A DNA stretch of 64,000 bases, from assembly GCF_020707265.1 (NCBI RefSeq), contig NZ_JAJFEQ010000011.1:123904-187903 (forward strand), written 5' to 3'. The DNA comes from Massilia sp. IC2-477. GTDB taxonomy: Bacteria; Pseudomonadota; Gammaproteobacteria; Burkholderiales; Burkholderiaceae_D. The notes under the pieces were generated by a model. It was not told the DNA's origin. It searched no databases and worked only from the letters and a program-made list of their open reading frames with translations. Position numbers and translations under genes: made by a program. How positions within the stretch are numbered: position 1 is the stretch's first letter; every line of letters begins with the position of its first letter. This document shows positions 16,105 through 26,663 of the stretch, in pieces.

Positions 16105-16772
16105 GCGAGTGGTGGACCTATTCGCTGTCGGACTTCCTGATGTTCTCGGCACGGACCTATTACCGCCAGTTCGAACTGATGAATCGCGAGTGGTGGCCGC
16201 TGCACCTGCTGGCTCTGGGTGCGGGGGCCGCGATCCTGGCCTGCATGCTGCGTCCGCGCAGCGCCGGTGCCAGGATCGCGTTTGCGCTGCTGGCCCTGGC
16301 CTGGCTGTGGACCGGCTGGGCCTACCACCTGGAGCGCTATGCCGATATCAACACCGGCGCCCCGTATTTTGCGGCCGGATTCCTGGTGCAGGCGCTGCTG
16401 CTGGCATGGGCGGCGCTGAAGTACGGGAGCAGGGTCCCGGCCGCCGGGCTGCCCGCAGGATTCGGATCGCTCTGCATGCTGCTGGCGCTGGCCTATCCCG
16501 TGCTGGCTGCGTTGGCCGGACGCAGCTGGTGGCAGGCCGAGACCTTCGCTATCGCGCCCGATCCCACCGCGCTGGCCACATTCGGCGCCCTGCTGTGCTG
16601 GCGCGCGCCATGGCTGCTCTGGGTGTTGCCGCTGTTGTGGTGCGCGGTGAGCAGCGCCACACTGGCCGAACTCCATGTGCGGACGGCCTGGATGCCGCTG
16701 GCGGGCGGTCTGCTGGCACTGGCAGCGGGCATCTGGTCCAGTGCCGTGAGAAAGCGTGCGTTTTCGGTCTGA
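16101..16772 (+). CDS. DUF6064 family membrane protein
   Basis: A 223-residue protein with about seven hydrophobic segments and the N-terminal signature WWTYSLSDFLMFSARTYYR plus LMNREWWP, as I recall for DUF6064 family proteins. Function is unknown. It is coupled to the aldo/keto reductase by a 4-base overlap. It could be the membrane partner of that exported reductase, but no haem- or quinone-binding pattern is obvious; this link rests only on gene order. Confidence 0.78.
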   Translation: MSEWWTYSLSDFLMFSARTYYRQFELMNREWWPLHLLALGAGAAILACMLRPRSAGARIAFALLALAWLWTGWAYHLERYADINTGAPYFAAGFLVQALLLAWAALKYGSRVPAAGLPAGFGSLCMLLALAYPVLAALAGRSWWQAETFAIAPDPTALATFGALLCWRAPWLLWVLPLLWCAVSSATLAELHVRTAWMPLAGGLLALAAGIWSSAVRKRAFSV

Positions 16773-16814
16773 ATGCCGCGCTATCATGACCGCTACCTCG
16801 AGAAGGGCCACCCC

Positions 16815-17507
16815 ATGACGCCACGTCGCACGCCATTGCTGCTGGTTTTCTCTGCCGTTCTCGCCCTGCCGGGAATGGCCGCCGCCGCGACCATCGACTG
16901 CACCCTGGCGCGCAGCGACATCGAGCAGGCGATCTGCGCGCATCAGGACTTGCTGGCAAAGGACCGGGCCATCTCGCAGCGCCTGGCCACGCTCGGGCAG
17001 CAATGCCCGGCCAACAAGGCGCTGCTGGCGCAGGGACAAACGTTCTGGTTACGCGAGCGCTGGGATTGCCGCAATGGTGAAGGCGCGCTGGGTCCCAGCG
17101 GCAAGCTGGCCGCCTGCCTGGGTGAGCGCATGGATAAGCGCTTGCACGACCTGGGCGCGGTCAGGCAGGGATGCGATTTTTCGTCGCTGGCGGGCACCTA
17201 CCGCTTCGTCGACCCCGGCTATCTGCGCCAGTTCAGCCGTGCCTATGTCGGCAAGCCGGTCGCGGTATTCGGCTGGATGGATCTGGGCGCCTGCCACGAC
17301 AGGACCGGCCCGCGCACCGTGGCCGAGCTGGTCGGTCAACCGGGGAAGACCCGCTTCCCTGTTCGGTTCAGCAGCATGCCCGACCAGGAAAAGGACTTCC
17401 TGTGTGCCCAGCAGCCTGCGGGGCACTGGCAGGGCGTGGTGAAGGACGACGGGCAAGGCGCCTATCTGTACCTGACAGATATCCTCGGCCAGAAGCTGGC
17501 CCCCTGA
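16815..17507 (+). CDS. LprI/DUF1311-like exported protein
   Basis: A 230-residue protein with a signal peptide (cut near AAAA-TIDC, about residue 25). Residues about 26-105 follow the lysozyme-inhibitor LprI-type pattern: IDCTLARSDIEQAICAHQDL, then a helix with LA-LG, a FWLRERWDC motif, and a final C-x-x-ER. Four cysteines in this part probably form two disulfides. The C-terminal 120 residues are not recognised. ATG 16815 has an AGAAGGG site upstream and gives a clean signal peptide; the in-frame ATG 16773 does not. Confidence 0.75.
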   Translation: MTPRRTPLLLVFSAVLALPGMAAAATIDCTLARSDIEQAICAHQDLLAKDRAISQRLATLGQQCPANKALLAQGQTFWLRERWDCRNGEGALGPSGKLAACLGERMDKRLHDLGAVRQGCDFSSLAGTYRFVDPGYLRQFSRAYVGKPVAVFGWMDLGACHDRTGPRTVAELVGQPGKTRFPVRFSSMPDQEKDFLCAQQPAGHWQGVVKDDGQGAYLYLTDILGQKLAP

Positions 17508-17519
17508 GCCAGCAAGCGC

Positions 17520-18635
17520 TCAGGCGCTCAGCAGGTCGCCGCTGCGGAAGGACTCGGTCCCGGCGATCTTGCAGACGTGCATGCCACGCAGCAGGTGGCG
17601 GTGCGCCGTGCTGGCGAACAGCAGCCCGGGGTGCCCAGCCGAGAGGGTCGTCACCTGGCCGCTGACCGGGTTGACGATGTCGGCCACTGGTTCGCCCGCT
17701 TCGACCAGCTCGCCCAGCCGCTTGTGAAACACCAGCACGCCCGCATGGGGCGCCGACAGGGGTTCGACCGCGTTCAGGGGCGTCGCCCGGCACGGGGTTT
17801 CCGGCAGCGGCGCCAGCTCGATGTCGAGCACGCCGGAGTGGCCCAGGTACTGGAGCAGGGCAGCCGCGTCCAGGCGCGCGTAGTCGTAGCGCACGTCGTT
17901 CTCGCCGCGCAGCTCGACCGTGACGGCGGCGCAGGCGGGCGGGATCGCGGTTCCCTCGAAATGGTCGGCCAGGTCCCACCACAGGCGGCTGCAGGCTTCA
18001 TCGAAAGCTTCGCCGCCCGAGGCCTTGGCCACCAGCAGCACGCGCGCGCCCAGCAGGGCGGTCAGCGGCGCCACCGTCTCGACCAGCGGGGTGCCGGTGT
18101 ACATGTGCAGCAGCGCCTCGTTATCGCAGTGCAGGTCGAGCACGATGTCGGCGTCGATCGCCATCGAGAGCAGGGTCTTCTTCAGGGTCTCGGTGTCGTC
18201 CTTCGGTTCCCAGCTGGCGACATGCTTGCGTGCTTCCTCGCGGATCAAGGCGACGTTGGCGTCGATATCGCTGCCGAGCCGGCCCTCGAGCGACTTCTTC
18301 AGCTCGTCGGCGACGTGCTTGTAGGCGCGGTTGAAGTTGGTGCCCGACTTGAGGTCGTAGCGTCCGAAGGGCGTGCCGTGCACGACCTGGGACAGCCCGA
18401 TCGGGTTGGCGGCCGGGACCAGGATGACTTCGCCCTTGATCCGGCCTTCGGCCTCGAGGCGTTCCAGTTCCTGGCGCAGCACGTGCGCCACCAGCATCGC
18501 CGGCACCTCGTCGGCATGGACGGCGGCCTGGATATAGACCTTCTTGCCGCTGCCCGGACTGCCGTAGTGGAACGAGGTCAGGTGGGCGGTGGCGACGTTC
18601 TCGTCGACGGCGATCGGGTGTTTCAGGGAATGCAT
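17520..18635 (-). CDS. Succinylglutamate desuccinylase/aspartoacylase family metallohydrolase (M14-like)
   Basis: A 371-residue cytoplasmic enzyme. The zinc site is H40-x-x-E43 (AAVHADEVPA) with the third ligand H169 in DLHCD, and the substrate-binding arginine/asparagine region is GTNFNRAY near 98-104, all typical of the AstE/aspartoacylase branch of M14. It should cleave an N-acyl amino acid or similar amide; the exact substrate is unknown. The C-terminal 90 residues (DIVNPVSG and similar) resemble a lipoyl/barrel-sandwich fold often seen in this branch. It is divergent from trmB. Confidence 0.85.
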   Translation of the reverse strand: MHSLKHPIAVDENVATAHLTSFHYGSPGSGKKVYIQAAVHADEVPAMLVAHVLRQELERLEAEGRIKGEVILVPAANPIGLSQVVHGTPFGRYDLKSGTNFNRAYKHVADELKKSLEGRLGSDIDANVALIREEARKHVASWEPKDDTETLKKTLLSMAIDADIVLDLHCDNEALLHMYTGTPLVETVAPLTALLGARVLLVAKASGGEAFDEACSRLWWDLADHFEGTAIPPACAAVTVELRGENDVRYDYARLDAAALLQYLGHSGVLDIELAPLPETPCRATPLNAVEPLSAPHAGVLVFHKRLGELVEAGEPVADIVNPVSGQVTTLSAGHPGLLFASTAHRHLLRGMHVCKIAGTESFRSGDLLSA

Positions 18636-18755
18636 GGAAGGGCTCCGGTACGCGGCAGTGGCGAAAGCACGATTATGCGCGATTCTGCTGACGGACTTCG
18701 CACGCGCCGCCTGGGCTATAATGACAGCCGTTTTTTTCCCTCATTACCGATCCCC

Positions 18756-19475
18756 ATGTCTGAAGAAAAGCCTACCAACGGCCCGGCGCGTTCCATGCTG
18801 TACGACCCGACCGAACACCGCATCCGCAGCTTCGTCACGCGGGCCGGCCGGCTGTCGACCGCGCAGGCGCGCGCGCTGGAGGAGCTCGGTCCCCAATACC
18901 TGATCGACTACAGGAAGGAATTCCTCGACCTGGAGCAGGCCTTTGGCCGCAAGGCGCCGGTGATCCTGGAGATCGGCTTCGGCATGGGCGACACCACCGC
19001 GCACATCGCGCGCCTGATGCCGGAAAAGGATTTCATCGGCGTCGAAGTGCACACGCCGGGCGTGGGCAGCCTGCTCAAGCAGATCGGCGAGCAGGGCATC
19101 ACCAACCTGCGCCTGATCCAGCACGACGTGGTCGAGGTATTGAACCACATGATCGCGGACGGTTCGCTCGCCGGCGTGCACGTGTTCTTCCCGGACCCGT
19201 GGCACAAGGCGCGCCACAACAAGCGCCGCCTGATCCAGTCGCCCTTCGTGAAGGTCCTGTGCGACAAGCTGGCCCCCGGCGGCTACATCCACTGCGCCAC
19301 CGACTGGGAAGACTACGCGGTGCAGATGCTGGAAGTGCTGGGCAACGAGCCCCTGCTCCAGAACACGGCCGAAGGCTATGCGCCGCAGCCGGCATACCGG
19401 CCGCTGACCAAGTTCGAGAACCGTGGCCTGAAACTCGGCCACGGGGTCTGGGACCTGGTGTTCACCAAGAAGTAA
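18756..19475 (+). CDS. trmB: tRNA (guanine-N7-)-methyltransferase
   Basis: A 239-residue SAM-dependent enzyme that methylates G46 in the tRNA variable loop. Visible signatures: the SAM loop EIGFGMGDTTAHIA, the FIGVEVHTPGVG acidic strand, the family motif VFFPDPWHKARHNKRR, and C-terminal T-KFENRGLKLGHGVWDL. ATG 18756 is chosen because family proteins begin just before the PTxHRIRSFVTRAGR-like segment; a longer in-frame reading runs backwards through the opposite-strand gene. A TATAAT at 18717-18722 is a likely -10 element. Confidence 0.95.
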   Translation: MSEEKPTNGPARSMLYDPTEHRIRSFVTRAGRLSTAQARALEELGPQYLIDYRKEFLDLEQAFGRKAPVILEIGFGMGDTTAHIARLMPEKDFIGVEVHTPGVGSLLKQIGEQGITNLRLIQHDVVEVLNHMIADGSLAGVHVFFPDPWHKARHNKRRLIQSPFVKVLCDKLAPGGYIHCATDWEDYAVQMLEVLGNEPLLQNTAEGYAPQPAYRPLTKFENRGLKLGHGVWDLVFTKK

Positions 19476-19480
19476 AGCTA

Positions 19481-19503
19481 ACGCGCCGCAGGGCGCGTTT
19501 TTT
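19481..19503 (+). terminator. Rho-independent terminator after trmB
   Basis: ACGCGCC pairs with GGCGCGT over a GCAG loop and is followed by six T residues. It starts 5 bases after the trmB stop and touches the end of the convergent transporter gene. Confidence 0.85.
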
Positions 19504-20804
19504 CATTGGGCGCCGTGCGGACGGCGCGCGTACAGCCCGAAATACACGATCACGGCATAGCACACGGCCGGCACGATCAGCGACATCTTCAGCCCCGCCA
19601 TGTCGGCCGCGAAGCCCATGAGCAGGGGCACGATGGCCCCACCCACGATCGCCACGCAGATCACGCCCGAACCTTCCGCCGTGCGCGCACCCAGGCCTTC
19701 GCAAGCCAGCGTGAAGATGGTCGGGAACATGATCGAGTTGAACAGGCCGATGGCCAGCAGCGACCAGCCGGATACGGCGCCGGTGGTGTTCGCGGACACC
19801 AGCAGCAGCGTGATCGTCACCGCTGCCGCGAAAGCGAGCACTTTCCCTGGCGAGAACATGCGCAGCAGCGCCGCGCCGATGAAGCGGCCGACCATCGCGC
19901 CGCCCCAGTACAGCGGCACGTGCTTGCCGGCTTCCTCCGCCCCCAGCCCCATCACGTGCGACTCCATCAGGTAGTTCACGATGACCGAGCCGATCGCCAC
20001 TTCGGCGCCGACGTACAGGAAGATGCACAGCGCGCCGAGCGCAAAGCGCGGCTGCTTGAGCAGGTCGAAGGCGTGCAGGATGTTTTCCGAGGGCGCCGCT
20101 GTTTCCACCAGCTTGCGGCGGTTGATCCACACCGCGCCGCCCAGCAGCGCCAGCGCGATCGCCAGGCCGATGTAGGTGTTCACGACGACACGCGTTTCTT
20201 CCTGGCGGTAGGCGTCGAGCGCTGCGCCGCTCAAGGTCGAAACGTCGACCGTCGCCAGCGAACCCAGGATCAGGATTGCGCCGACGTAGGGGAAGACCGT
20301 GGTGCCGAGCGAATTGAAAGCCTGGGCAAAGGTCAGGCGGCTGGACGCCGTCTGCGGCTTGCCCAGCATCGAGATCAAGGGGTTGGCCACCACCTGCACG
20401 ATGGTGATGCCCGAGGCCAGCACGAACAGCGCCAGCAGGAAGGTAATGAACATGCCCGAGTACGAGGCCGGGATGAACAGCAGGCAGCCGGCCGCCATCG
20501 TCAGGAGGCCCACCACGGCCGAACGCATGTAGCCGATGCGCTGCACGATGGCGGCGGCCGGAATCGAGACGAAGAAGTAGGCGGCGAAGAAGGCCGACTG
20601 CACCAGCATCGCCTGGGCGTAGCTGAGCGTGAACAGGTCCTTCAGCTTGGGGATGATGACGTCGTTCAGGCTGGTGATGCCGCCGAAGACGAAGAACAGG
20701 GCGAACACGAAGGTCTGCAGGCTGGCCGCATTCTGCGGGACCTGGGCCTGGGCGCCGTCCTTGGAAGGCGCGGCGGTGGTGCTGGTGGGAGTGGGGATGG
20801 ACAT
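19503..20804 (-). CDS. Sugar:H+ symporter, FHS family MFS (FucP/GluP type)
   Basis: A 433-residue inner-membrane protein with 12 predicted helices after a 25-residue polar N-terminus. FHS-family features are visible: FVFGGITSLNDVIIPKLK in helix 1, the QSAFFAAYF segment in helix 2, QVVANPLISMLG in helix 4, and AEVAIGS plus NSIMFPTIF in the C-terminal half. L-fucose, glucose and galactose are all possible substrates; no sugar catabolic gene is adjacent to decide. It probably forms its own transcription unit, as recQ ends 35 bases upstream of its start. Confidence 0.85.
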   Translation of the reverse strand: MSIPTPTSTTAAPSKDGAQAQVPQNAASLQTFVFALFFVFGGITSLNDVIIPKLKDLFTLSYAQAMLVQSAFFAAYFFVSIPAAAIVQRIGYMRSAVVGLLTMAAGCLLFIPASYSGMFITFLLALFVLASGITIVQVVANPLISMLGKPQTASSRLTFAQAFNSLGTTVFPYVGAILILGSLATVDVSTLSGAALDAYRQEETRVVVNTYIGLAIALALLGGAVWINRRKLVETAAPSENILHAFDLLKQPRFALGALCIFLYVGAEVAIGSVIVNYLMESHVMGLGAEEAGKHVPLYWGGAMVGRFIGAALLRMFSPGKVLAFAAAVTITLLLVSANTTGAVSGWSLLAIGLFNSIMFPTIFTLACEGLGARTAEGSGVICVAIVGGAIVPLLMGFAADMAGLKMSLIVPAVCYAVIVYFGLYARRPHGAQ

Positions 20805-20838
20805 GGTGTCTGAGGTTGAACGGATTCAACCTTAGACC

Positions 20839-22662
<1,824 letters not shown>

Positions 22663-22698
22663 GCTGAACGTGTTTCTACAGGTTTGCCTGGTGTTGTG

Positions 22699-23532
22699 TT
22701 ATTCCGCCCAGGTCACCAGGTTGAAGTGCGCGGTCACGAGAACGACGATACCGAATACGATACGGTACCAGGCGAAGATCGTGAAGTCGTGCGTGCTGAT
22801 GTAGCGCAGGAGCCAGCGCACGCACAGGAAGGCCGAGGCGAACGCCGCCAGGCCGCCCAGGCCGAACATCGGCAGGTCGGCCATCGACAGCAGGTGGCGC
22901 TCCTTGACCACCGAGTACACGGTGGCCGACAGCAGGGTCGGGATCGCCAGGAAGAAGGAGAATTCGGTCGCGGCCTTGCGCGACAGGCCGAACAGCATGC
23001 CGCCGATGATGGTCGCGCCCGAGCGGCTGGTGCCCGGGATCAGGGCGAAGGCCTGGGCAATGCCCACCTTCAGCGCGTCCAGGGTGCTCATCTCGTCCAC
23101 GGTCTCGACGCGCGCCACGCGGTCCTTGCCGGTATGGCGGCGTTCGACCCACAGGATCACGAGGCCGCCCACGATGAAGGCGGTGGCCACCGGCACCGGC
23201 GCGAACAGCTCGGCCTTGATCGCCTTGTTGAACAGGAAGCCGAGCACGGCCGCCGGCATGAACGCGACGATCAGCTTGAGGACGAATTGTTGCTGCTTCG
23301 GATCCGAGCCGAGGCCGGCGAGGACGGCGCCGATGCGCTGGCGGTATTCCCAGATCACGGCCAGCATGGCGCCGGCCTGGATGGCGATCTCGAAGACCTT
23401 GACCTTTTCGCCGGTGAAATTGAGCAGGCTGCCTGCCAGGATCAGGTGGCCGGTGGAAGAAATCGGAAGGAATTCGGTGAAGCCTTCGACCAGGCCCATG
23501 ATGATCGCCTTGACGGCGAGAAGAATATCCAT
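22699..23532 (-). CDS. uppP: Undecaprenyl-diphosphatase UppP (BacA)
   Basis: A 277-residue inner-membrane enzyme that recycles undecaprenyl pyrophosphate for peptidoglycan and other envelope polymers. The two signature loops are present: EGFTEFLPISSTGHL near residues 16-30, and PGTSRSGATI near 170, which hold the catalytic glutamate and the Ser/Arg residues. Length and the eight or so hydrophobic segments fit the family. It lies 36 bases upstream of the recQ start on the same strand. Confidence 0.96.
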   Translation of the reverse strand: MDILLAVKAIIMGLVEGFTEFLPISSTGHLILAGSLLNFTGEKVKVFEIAIQAGAMLAVIWEYRQRIGAVLAGLGSDPKQQQFVLKLIVAFMPAAVLGFLFNKAIKAELFAPVPVATAFIVGGLVILWVERRHTGKDRVARVETVDEMSTLDALKVGIAQAFALIPGTSRSGATIIGGMLFGLSRKAATEFSFFLAIPTLLSATVYSVVKERHLLSMADLPMFGLGGLAAFASAFLCVRWLLRYISTHDFTIFAWYRIVFGIVVLVTAHFNLVTWAE

Positions 23533-23757
23533 GTACGCGTTATTCAGTTCGGCTGAGGGAGAGTGACGGGAGTACGGCGGGGTCGAAGCTTAACATGATC
23601 ACAACAGGCAACGTCGCCCGTCGTGTCCGGTCCAAGATTGTACCGCGCCAAGCTTGCCGCAGGGTTAGCTCATGGGCATGACAGCGAAATTCTCTCGTGC
23701 GCCATCCGCGCAAACGCGTGCTACACTCAAGCGCATGAGTATTCTTCACTCGATTGC

Positions 23758-24168
23758 ATGAGTATCTTTGTTGTCCTGATTCTTGCTGCGCTCGCCTGGG
23801 CAGCATTTCACGGTTGGCAAAGCCCAACTTCCTTGCGTTACCGTCCCTGCCAGGGCCGGGCCTGGCGCAGCACATTCCCTACTGCCTCGCGGAAAGACAT
23901 CCGCGATTTCCTGTCCGTCGTCGTGTCCGCGTTTGCCTTCCGCGAAAGCGAGAAGCTGCATTTCCGTCCCGACGACGAAGTACTCGGCATCTGCCGCGCG
24001 GTGAAACCGGTGCGCCGGGTGCCGGATGCGCGGGAGATCGAGACGCTGGCGAAGGAATTGCGCGACAAATACGGCCTGATGCTCGAGGAAATCTGGCACG
24101 ACGGCCTGACGCTGGGCGGGCTGTTCCAGCGCGTGCAACAGGCGCGCGGCAAGCCGGTCGCTGCCTGA
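23758..24168 (+). CDS. Hypothetical protein with N-terminal membrane segment
   Basis: A 136-residue protein of unknown function. Residues 1-16 (SIFVVLILAALAWAAF) look like a membrane anchor or uncleaved signal. The soluble part has RKDIRDFLSVVVSAFAF, a helix-rich middle and LRDKYGLMLEEIWHDGLTLG. The helical layout faintly recalls acyl-carrier-like DUF1493 proteins, but no phosphopantetheine serine context (DSL) is present, so I do not assign it. ATG 23758 is chosen because it starts directly at the hydrophobic segment; the open frame extends upstream to 23623 without a good ribosome site. Confidence 0.65.
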   Translation: MSIFVVLILAALAWAAFHGWQSPTSLRYRPCQGRAWRSTFPTASRKDIRDFLSVVVSAFAFRESEKLHFRPDDEVLGICRAVKPVRRVPDAREIETLAKELRDKYGLMLEEIWHDGLTLGGLFQRVQQARGKPVAA

Positions 24169-24258
24169 GAAGCGGCTGCGCAGCCAGACATCGCACATTA
24201 CCCTGAGCGGGTAAGGGTACGCCCTTGTGATTTGCCAGCTCGGCAATATGTGCTGGCC

Positions 24259-24468
24259 ATGCTCAAAGAGAAACTGAACTGGCGGCGGCCACTGTTCTTT
24301 GGACTGCTGCCGATCTTCCTCGTGATGGCCTTCCTCGGCTTCCCCTTGCCGGTCGCCCCGCCGCCGCCCACCAAGCCGGCGGTCGAGGACGCGACCGTCA
24401 TCAAAAGGAAGAAAAAGCGTTTCAAGGTCTTGACGCCCGAGGGCGGCGAGGCCGAGGAGGAGCCTTGA
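24259..24468 (+). CDS. Small single-pass membrane protein, unknown
   Basis: A 69-residue protein: a short basic start (LKEKLNWRR), one hydrophobic helix (PLFFGLLPIFLVMAFLGF), a Pro-rich hinge (PVAPPPPTKP), then a lysine-rich stretch (IKRKKKRFK) and an acidic end (EGGEAEEEP). Codon use is like its neighbours. The in-frame TTG at 24232 is a possible longer start. Function is unknown. Its stop lies 10 bases before the end of the convergent YkgJ-type gene. Confidence 0.5.
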   Translation: MLKEKLNWRRPLFFGLLPIFLVMAFLGFPLPVAPPPPTKPAVEDATVIKRKKKRFKVLTPEGGEAEEEP

Positions 24469-24478
24469 CAGCCCCGGC

Positions 24479-24733
24479 TCAGGGCATGGTGGCGCGTTCC
24501 AGGTCGTCCAGCCAGCGGATCGCCTGTTCGCGGCTGGAGCCGCACATCTCCAGCGAGGGCTGCAGGCCGCCGCAGAAGGCAGGGCGTTCCGGCCGGCCGA
24601 AGATGCGGCAACGGTTGTCCTCACCCAGCTGCACGCAGCGCACGCCGGCTGGCTTTCCCTCCGGCATGCCGGGAATCGGACTGGTAATCGACGGGGCGGT
24701 GCAGCAGGCGCCGCAGTTGTCTCTGCACTGCAT
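24479..24733 (-). CDS. YkgJ/UPF0153 family cysteine-cluster protein
   Basis: An 84-residue protein starting MQCRDNCGACC, the CxxxCxxCC cluster of YkgJ-type (putative Fe-S or zinc cluster) proteins. Further cysteines are in GVRCVQL, NRCRIFG, PAFCGGL and EMCGSS; eight or so cysteines in 84 residues strongly suggest metal binding. The motif RCxIFGxRPxxC is typical of the family. Function is unknown. ATG 24733 is chosen because family members begin with this motif; a longer open frame upstream runs antisense through the SDR gene. Confidence 0.85.
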   Translation of the reverse strand: MQCRDNCGACCTAPSITSPIPGMPEGKPAGVRCVQLGEDNRCRIFGRPERPAFCGGLQPSLEMCGSSREQAIRWLDDLERATMP

Positions 24734-24854
24734 GGGAATAGGATCAAAGCGGGAAGGAAGGGGGCAAGTATACCGCCGCCGCGCCTGAAGCGGGCGCGTC
24801 GCCCGCCGTTTTCCTGCTAGCTTGCAGACATCCACATCGTCAGCAGGAGACCCC

Positions 24855-25745
24855 ATGTCCAGTCCCCTCAAACCCCTGAACCGCCAGGTCCTCGTCATCA
24901 CCGGTGCATCGAGCGGCATCGGCCTGGCCACCGCCCAGGAAGCGGCAAAACAGGGCGCGCAGCTGGTGCTGGCCGCGCGCGGCGCCGACGTGCTCGAGGC
25001 CGTGGTGCAGGGACTGGTGGACGACGGTTTCGACGCCGTTGCCGTGGTGGCCGACGTGTCCGTGCGCGCCGACGTGGAGCGCATCGCCGAAGTCGCGATC
25101 GCGCGTTTCGGCCGCATCGACACCTGGATCAACAATGCCGGCGGCACCATCTACGGACGCCTGGACCAGGTGTCGGAAGAAGACAGCCGGCGACTGTTCG
25201 ACATCAATTTCTGGGGCATGGTGCACGGCTCGCTGGTGGCGCTGCCGCACTTGAACCGCCAGGGCGGGGCCCTGATCAACCTCGGCAGCGAGGCCTCCGA
25301 GGTGGCGATTCCGATGCAGGGCATGTACTCGGCCAGCAAGCACGCGGTGAAAGGCTTTACCGATGCGCTGCGCATCGAGGTCGAGCACATGGACGGGGCG
25401 CCGGTCTCGATCACCCTGATCGAGCCGACCGCCGTCGACACGCCGCTGCCCCAGCATGCGCGCAACTACATGGACCGCGAACCGAAACTGCCCGGGCCCC
25501 AGGTCGACCCGCACGAGGTGGCGGCGGCGATCCTGCATGCGGCGGTGGTCCCGATGCGCACGGTGCGGGTCGGCATGATGGCCGAGCTCGATGTCATGCT
25601 GGAGAAACTGGTTCCCGGCGTGGTCGACCGCCTGGCGGTGTTCCAGGTGCCGCGCCAACAGCGCGACGTCCCGCCGCGCAACCCCGACGGCGCCTTGTAC
25701 ACTTCGCGCGCCAACGGCCGTATTTACGGCCCGGGTATGAGTTGA
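24855..25745 (+). CDS. Short-chain dehydrogenase/reductase (SDR)
   Basis: A 296-residue NAD(P)-dependent oxidoreductase. The Rossmann glycine motif is TGASSGIG (about residues 18-25), NNAG follows near 90-95, and the catalytic Ser and YSASK are present. The C-terminal extension of about 50 residues after IEPTAVDTPLP is longer than in classical SDRs. The substrate is unknown. AGGAGA lies 5 bases before ATG 24855. The next gene encodes a TetR regulator transcribed from its own promoter, which might or might not control this one. Confidence 0.88.
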   Translation: MSSPLKPLNRQVLVITGASSGIGLATAQEAAKQGAQLVLAARGADVLEAVVQGLVDDGFDAVAVVADVSVRADVERIAEVAIARFGRIDTWINNAGGTIYGRLDQVSEEDSRRLFDINFWGMVHGSLVALPHLNRQGGALINLGSEASEVAIPMQGMYSASKHAVKGFTDALRIEVEHMDGAPVSITLIEPTAVDTPLPQHARNYMDREPKLPGPQVDPHEVAAAILHAAVVPMRTVRVGMMAELDVMLEKLVPGVVDRLAVFQVPRQQRDVPPRNPDGALYTSRANGRIYGPGMS

Positions 25746-25799
25746 GCAAATAGCGTAAATACCTGTTTATATTGACAGTTTCGGTGCCACAACGATTGC

Positions 25800-25828
25800 T
25801 TGACTGCTCTGAAAGCCACGTCTATATT
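25800..25828 (+). promoter_or_regulatory. Sigma-70 promoter of the TetR-type regulator
   Basis: TTGACT (25800-25805), a 17-base spacer and TATATT (25823-25828). The expected transcription start near 25835 lies after the in-frame ATG at 25831, which supports translation from ATG 25858 instead. Confidence 0.65.
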
Positions 25829-25857
25829 CTATGGTTCTTCAGTTGTCAGGCAGAAAC

Positions 25858-26502
25858 ATGGAATGTCCACTCGACAGCAAGCCGCGGTGGGAACGCCGAA
25901 AGGATGCCCGTCCCCAGGAGCTCCTTGCTGCCGCTATTGAACTGTTCGTCGAACGTGGCTTCGCCGCTACCCGGCTGGAAGACGTCGCGCGCCGCGCCGG
26001 CGTGTCAAAGGGCACGCTCTACCTGTATTACACCAACAAGGAAGAATTGTTCAAGGCTGTAGTGCGCGAGAGCATCCTGCCTTTCCTCGGCCAGGCCGAG
26101 CTGTCGGTCGCCGAATTCCACGGCCACAGCGCCGACCTGCTGCGCGAGGTGGTCATGACCTGGTCGCGCCAGATCGGCCAGAGCAAGGCTTCCGGCCTGG
26201 GCAAGCTGATGCTCGCCGAAGCGGTCAATTTCCCGGAACTGGCGAAGTTCTACCGCGAAGAGGTCATGAGCCGCACCGTCCGCATGATTTCCAGCATCCT
26301 CGAGCGTGGCGTCGACCGCGGCGAGTTCCGTCGTTTCGACATCGAGCAGATGACCCGGGTCCTGATTGCGCCGATGATGATGCTCAACGTATGGAAGCAC
26401 TCGGCCGTGGCGCCCTGCGACTGCGCCGAACTGCAACCCCAGGTTTTCCTCGAACATCTGCTGGACGTTAGCCTGCACGGCCTGATTCCCCACACAGCCT
26501 GA
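25858..26502 (+). CDS. TetR/AcrR family transcriptional regulator
   Basis: A 214-residue repressor-type protein. The N-terminal helix-turn-helix is complete: AAIELFVERGFAATRLEDVA, RRAGVSKGTLYLYYTNKEEL and FKAVV. The C-terminal part resembles the AefR-like TetR_C domain (LREVVMTW, LMLAEAVNFPELAKFYREEV). The ligand is unknown. The start at 25858 is set by the strong promoter just upstream; the ATG at 25831 would lie ahead of the predicted transcription start. Confidence 0.9.
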   Translation: MECPLDSKPRWERRKDARPQELLAAAIELFVERGFAATRLEDVARRAGVSKGTLYLYYTNKEELFKAVVRESILPFLGQAELSVAEFHGHSADLLREVVMTWSRQIGQSKASGLGKLMLAEAVNFPELAKFYREEVMSRTVRMISSILERGVDRGEFRRFDIEQMTRVLIAPMMMLNVWKHSAVAPCDCAELQPQVFLEHLLDVSLHGLIPHTA

Positions 26503-26663
26503 GCTGCGTTTGCGACAACGCGCCATTTTTTTGGCGTTCAACCCCTCTAAACTGCAGACTGTCGCAATTTCCCCTGGTCTCGGGCAGCCCATCGCTAAGA
26601 TGTGCGTCCTGAGGCCGTTCAACGATAAAATATCGGATTATTTATTTTCCACCGAGAATCCAA

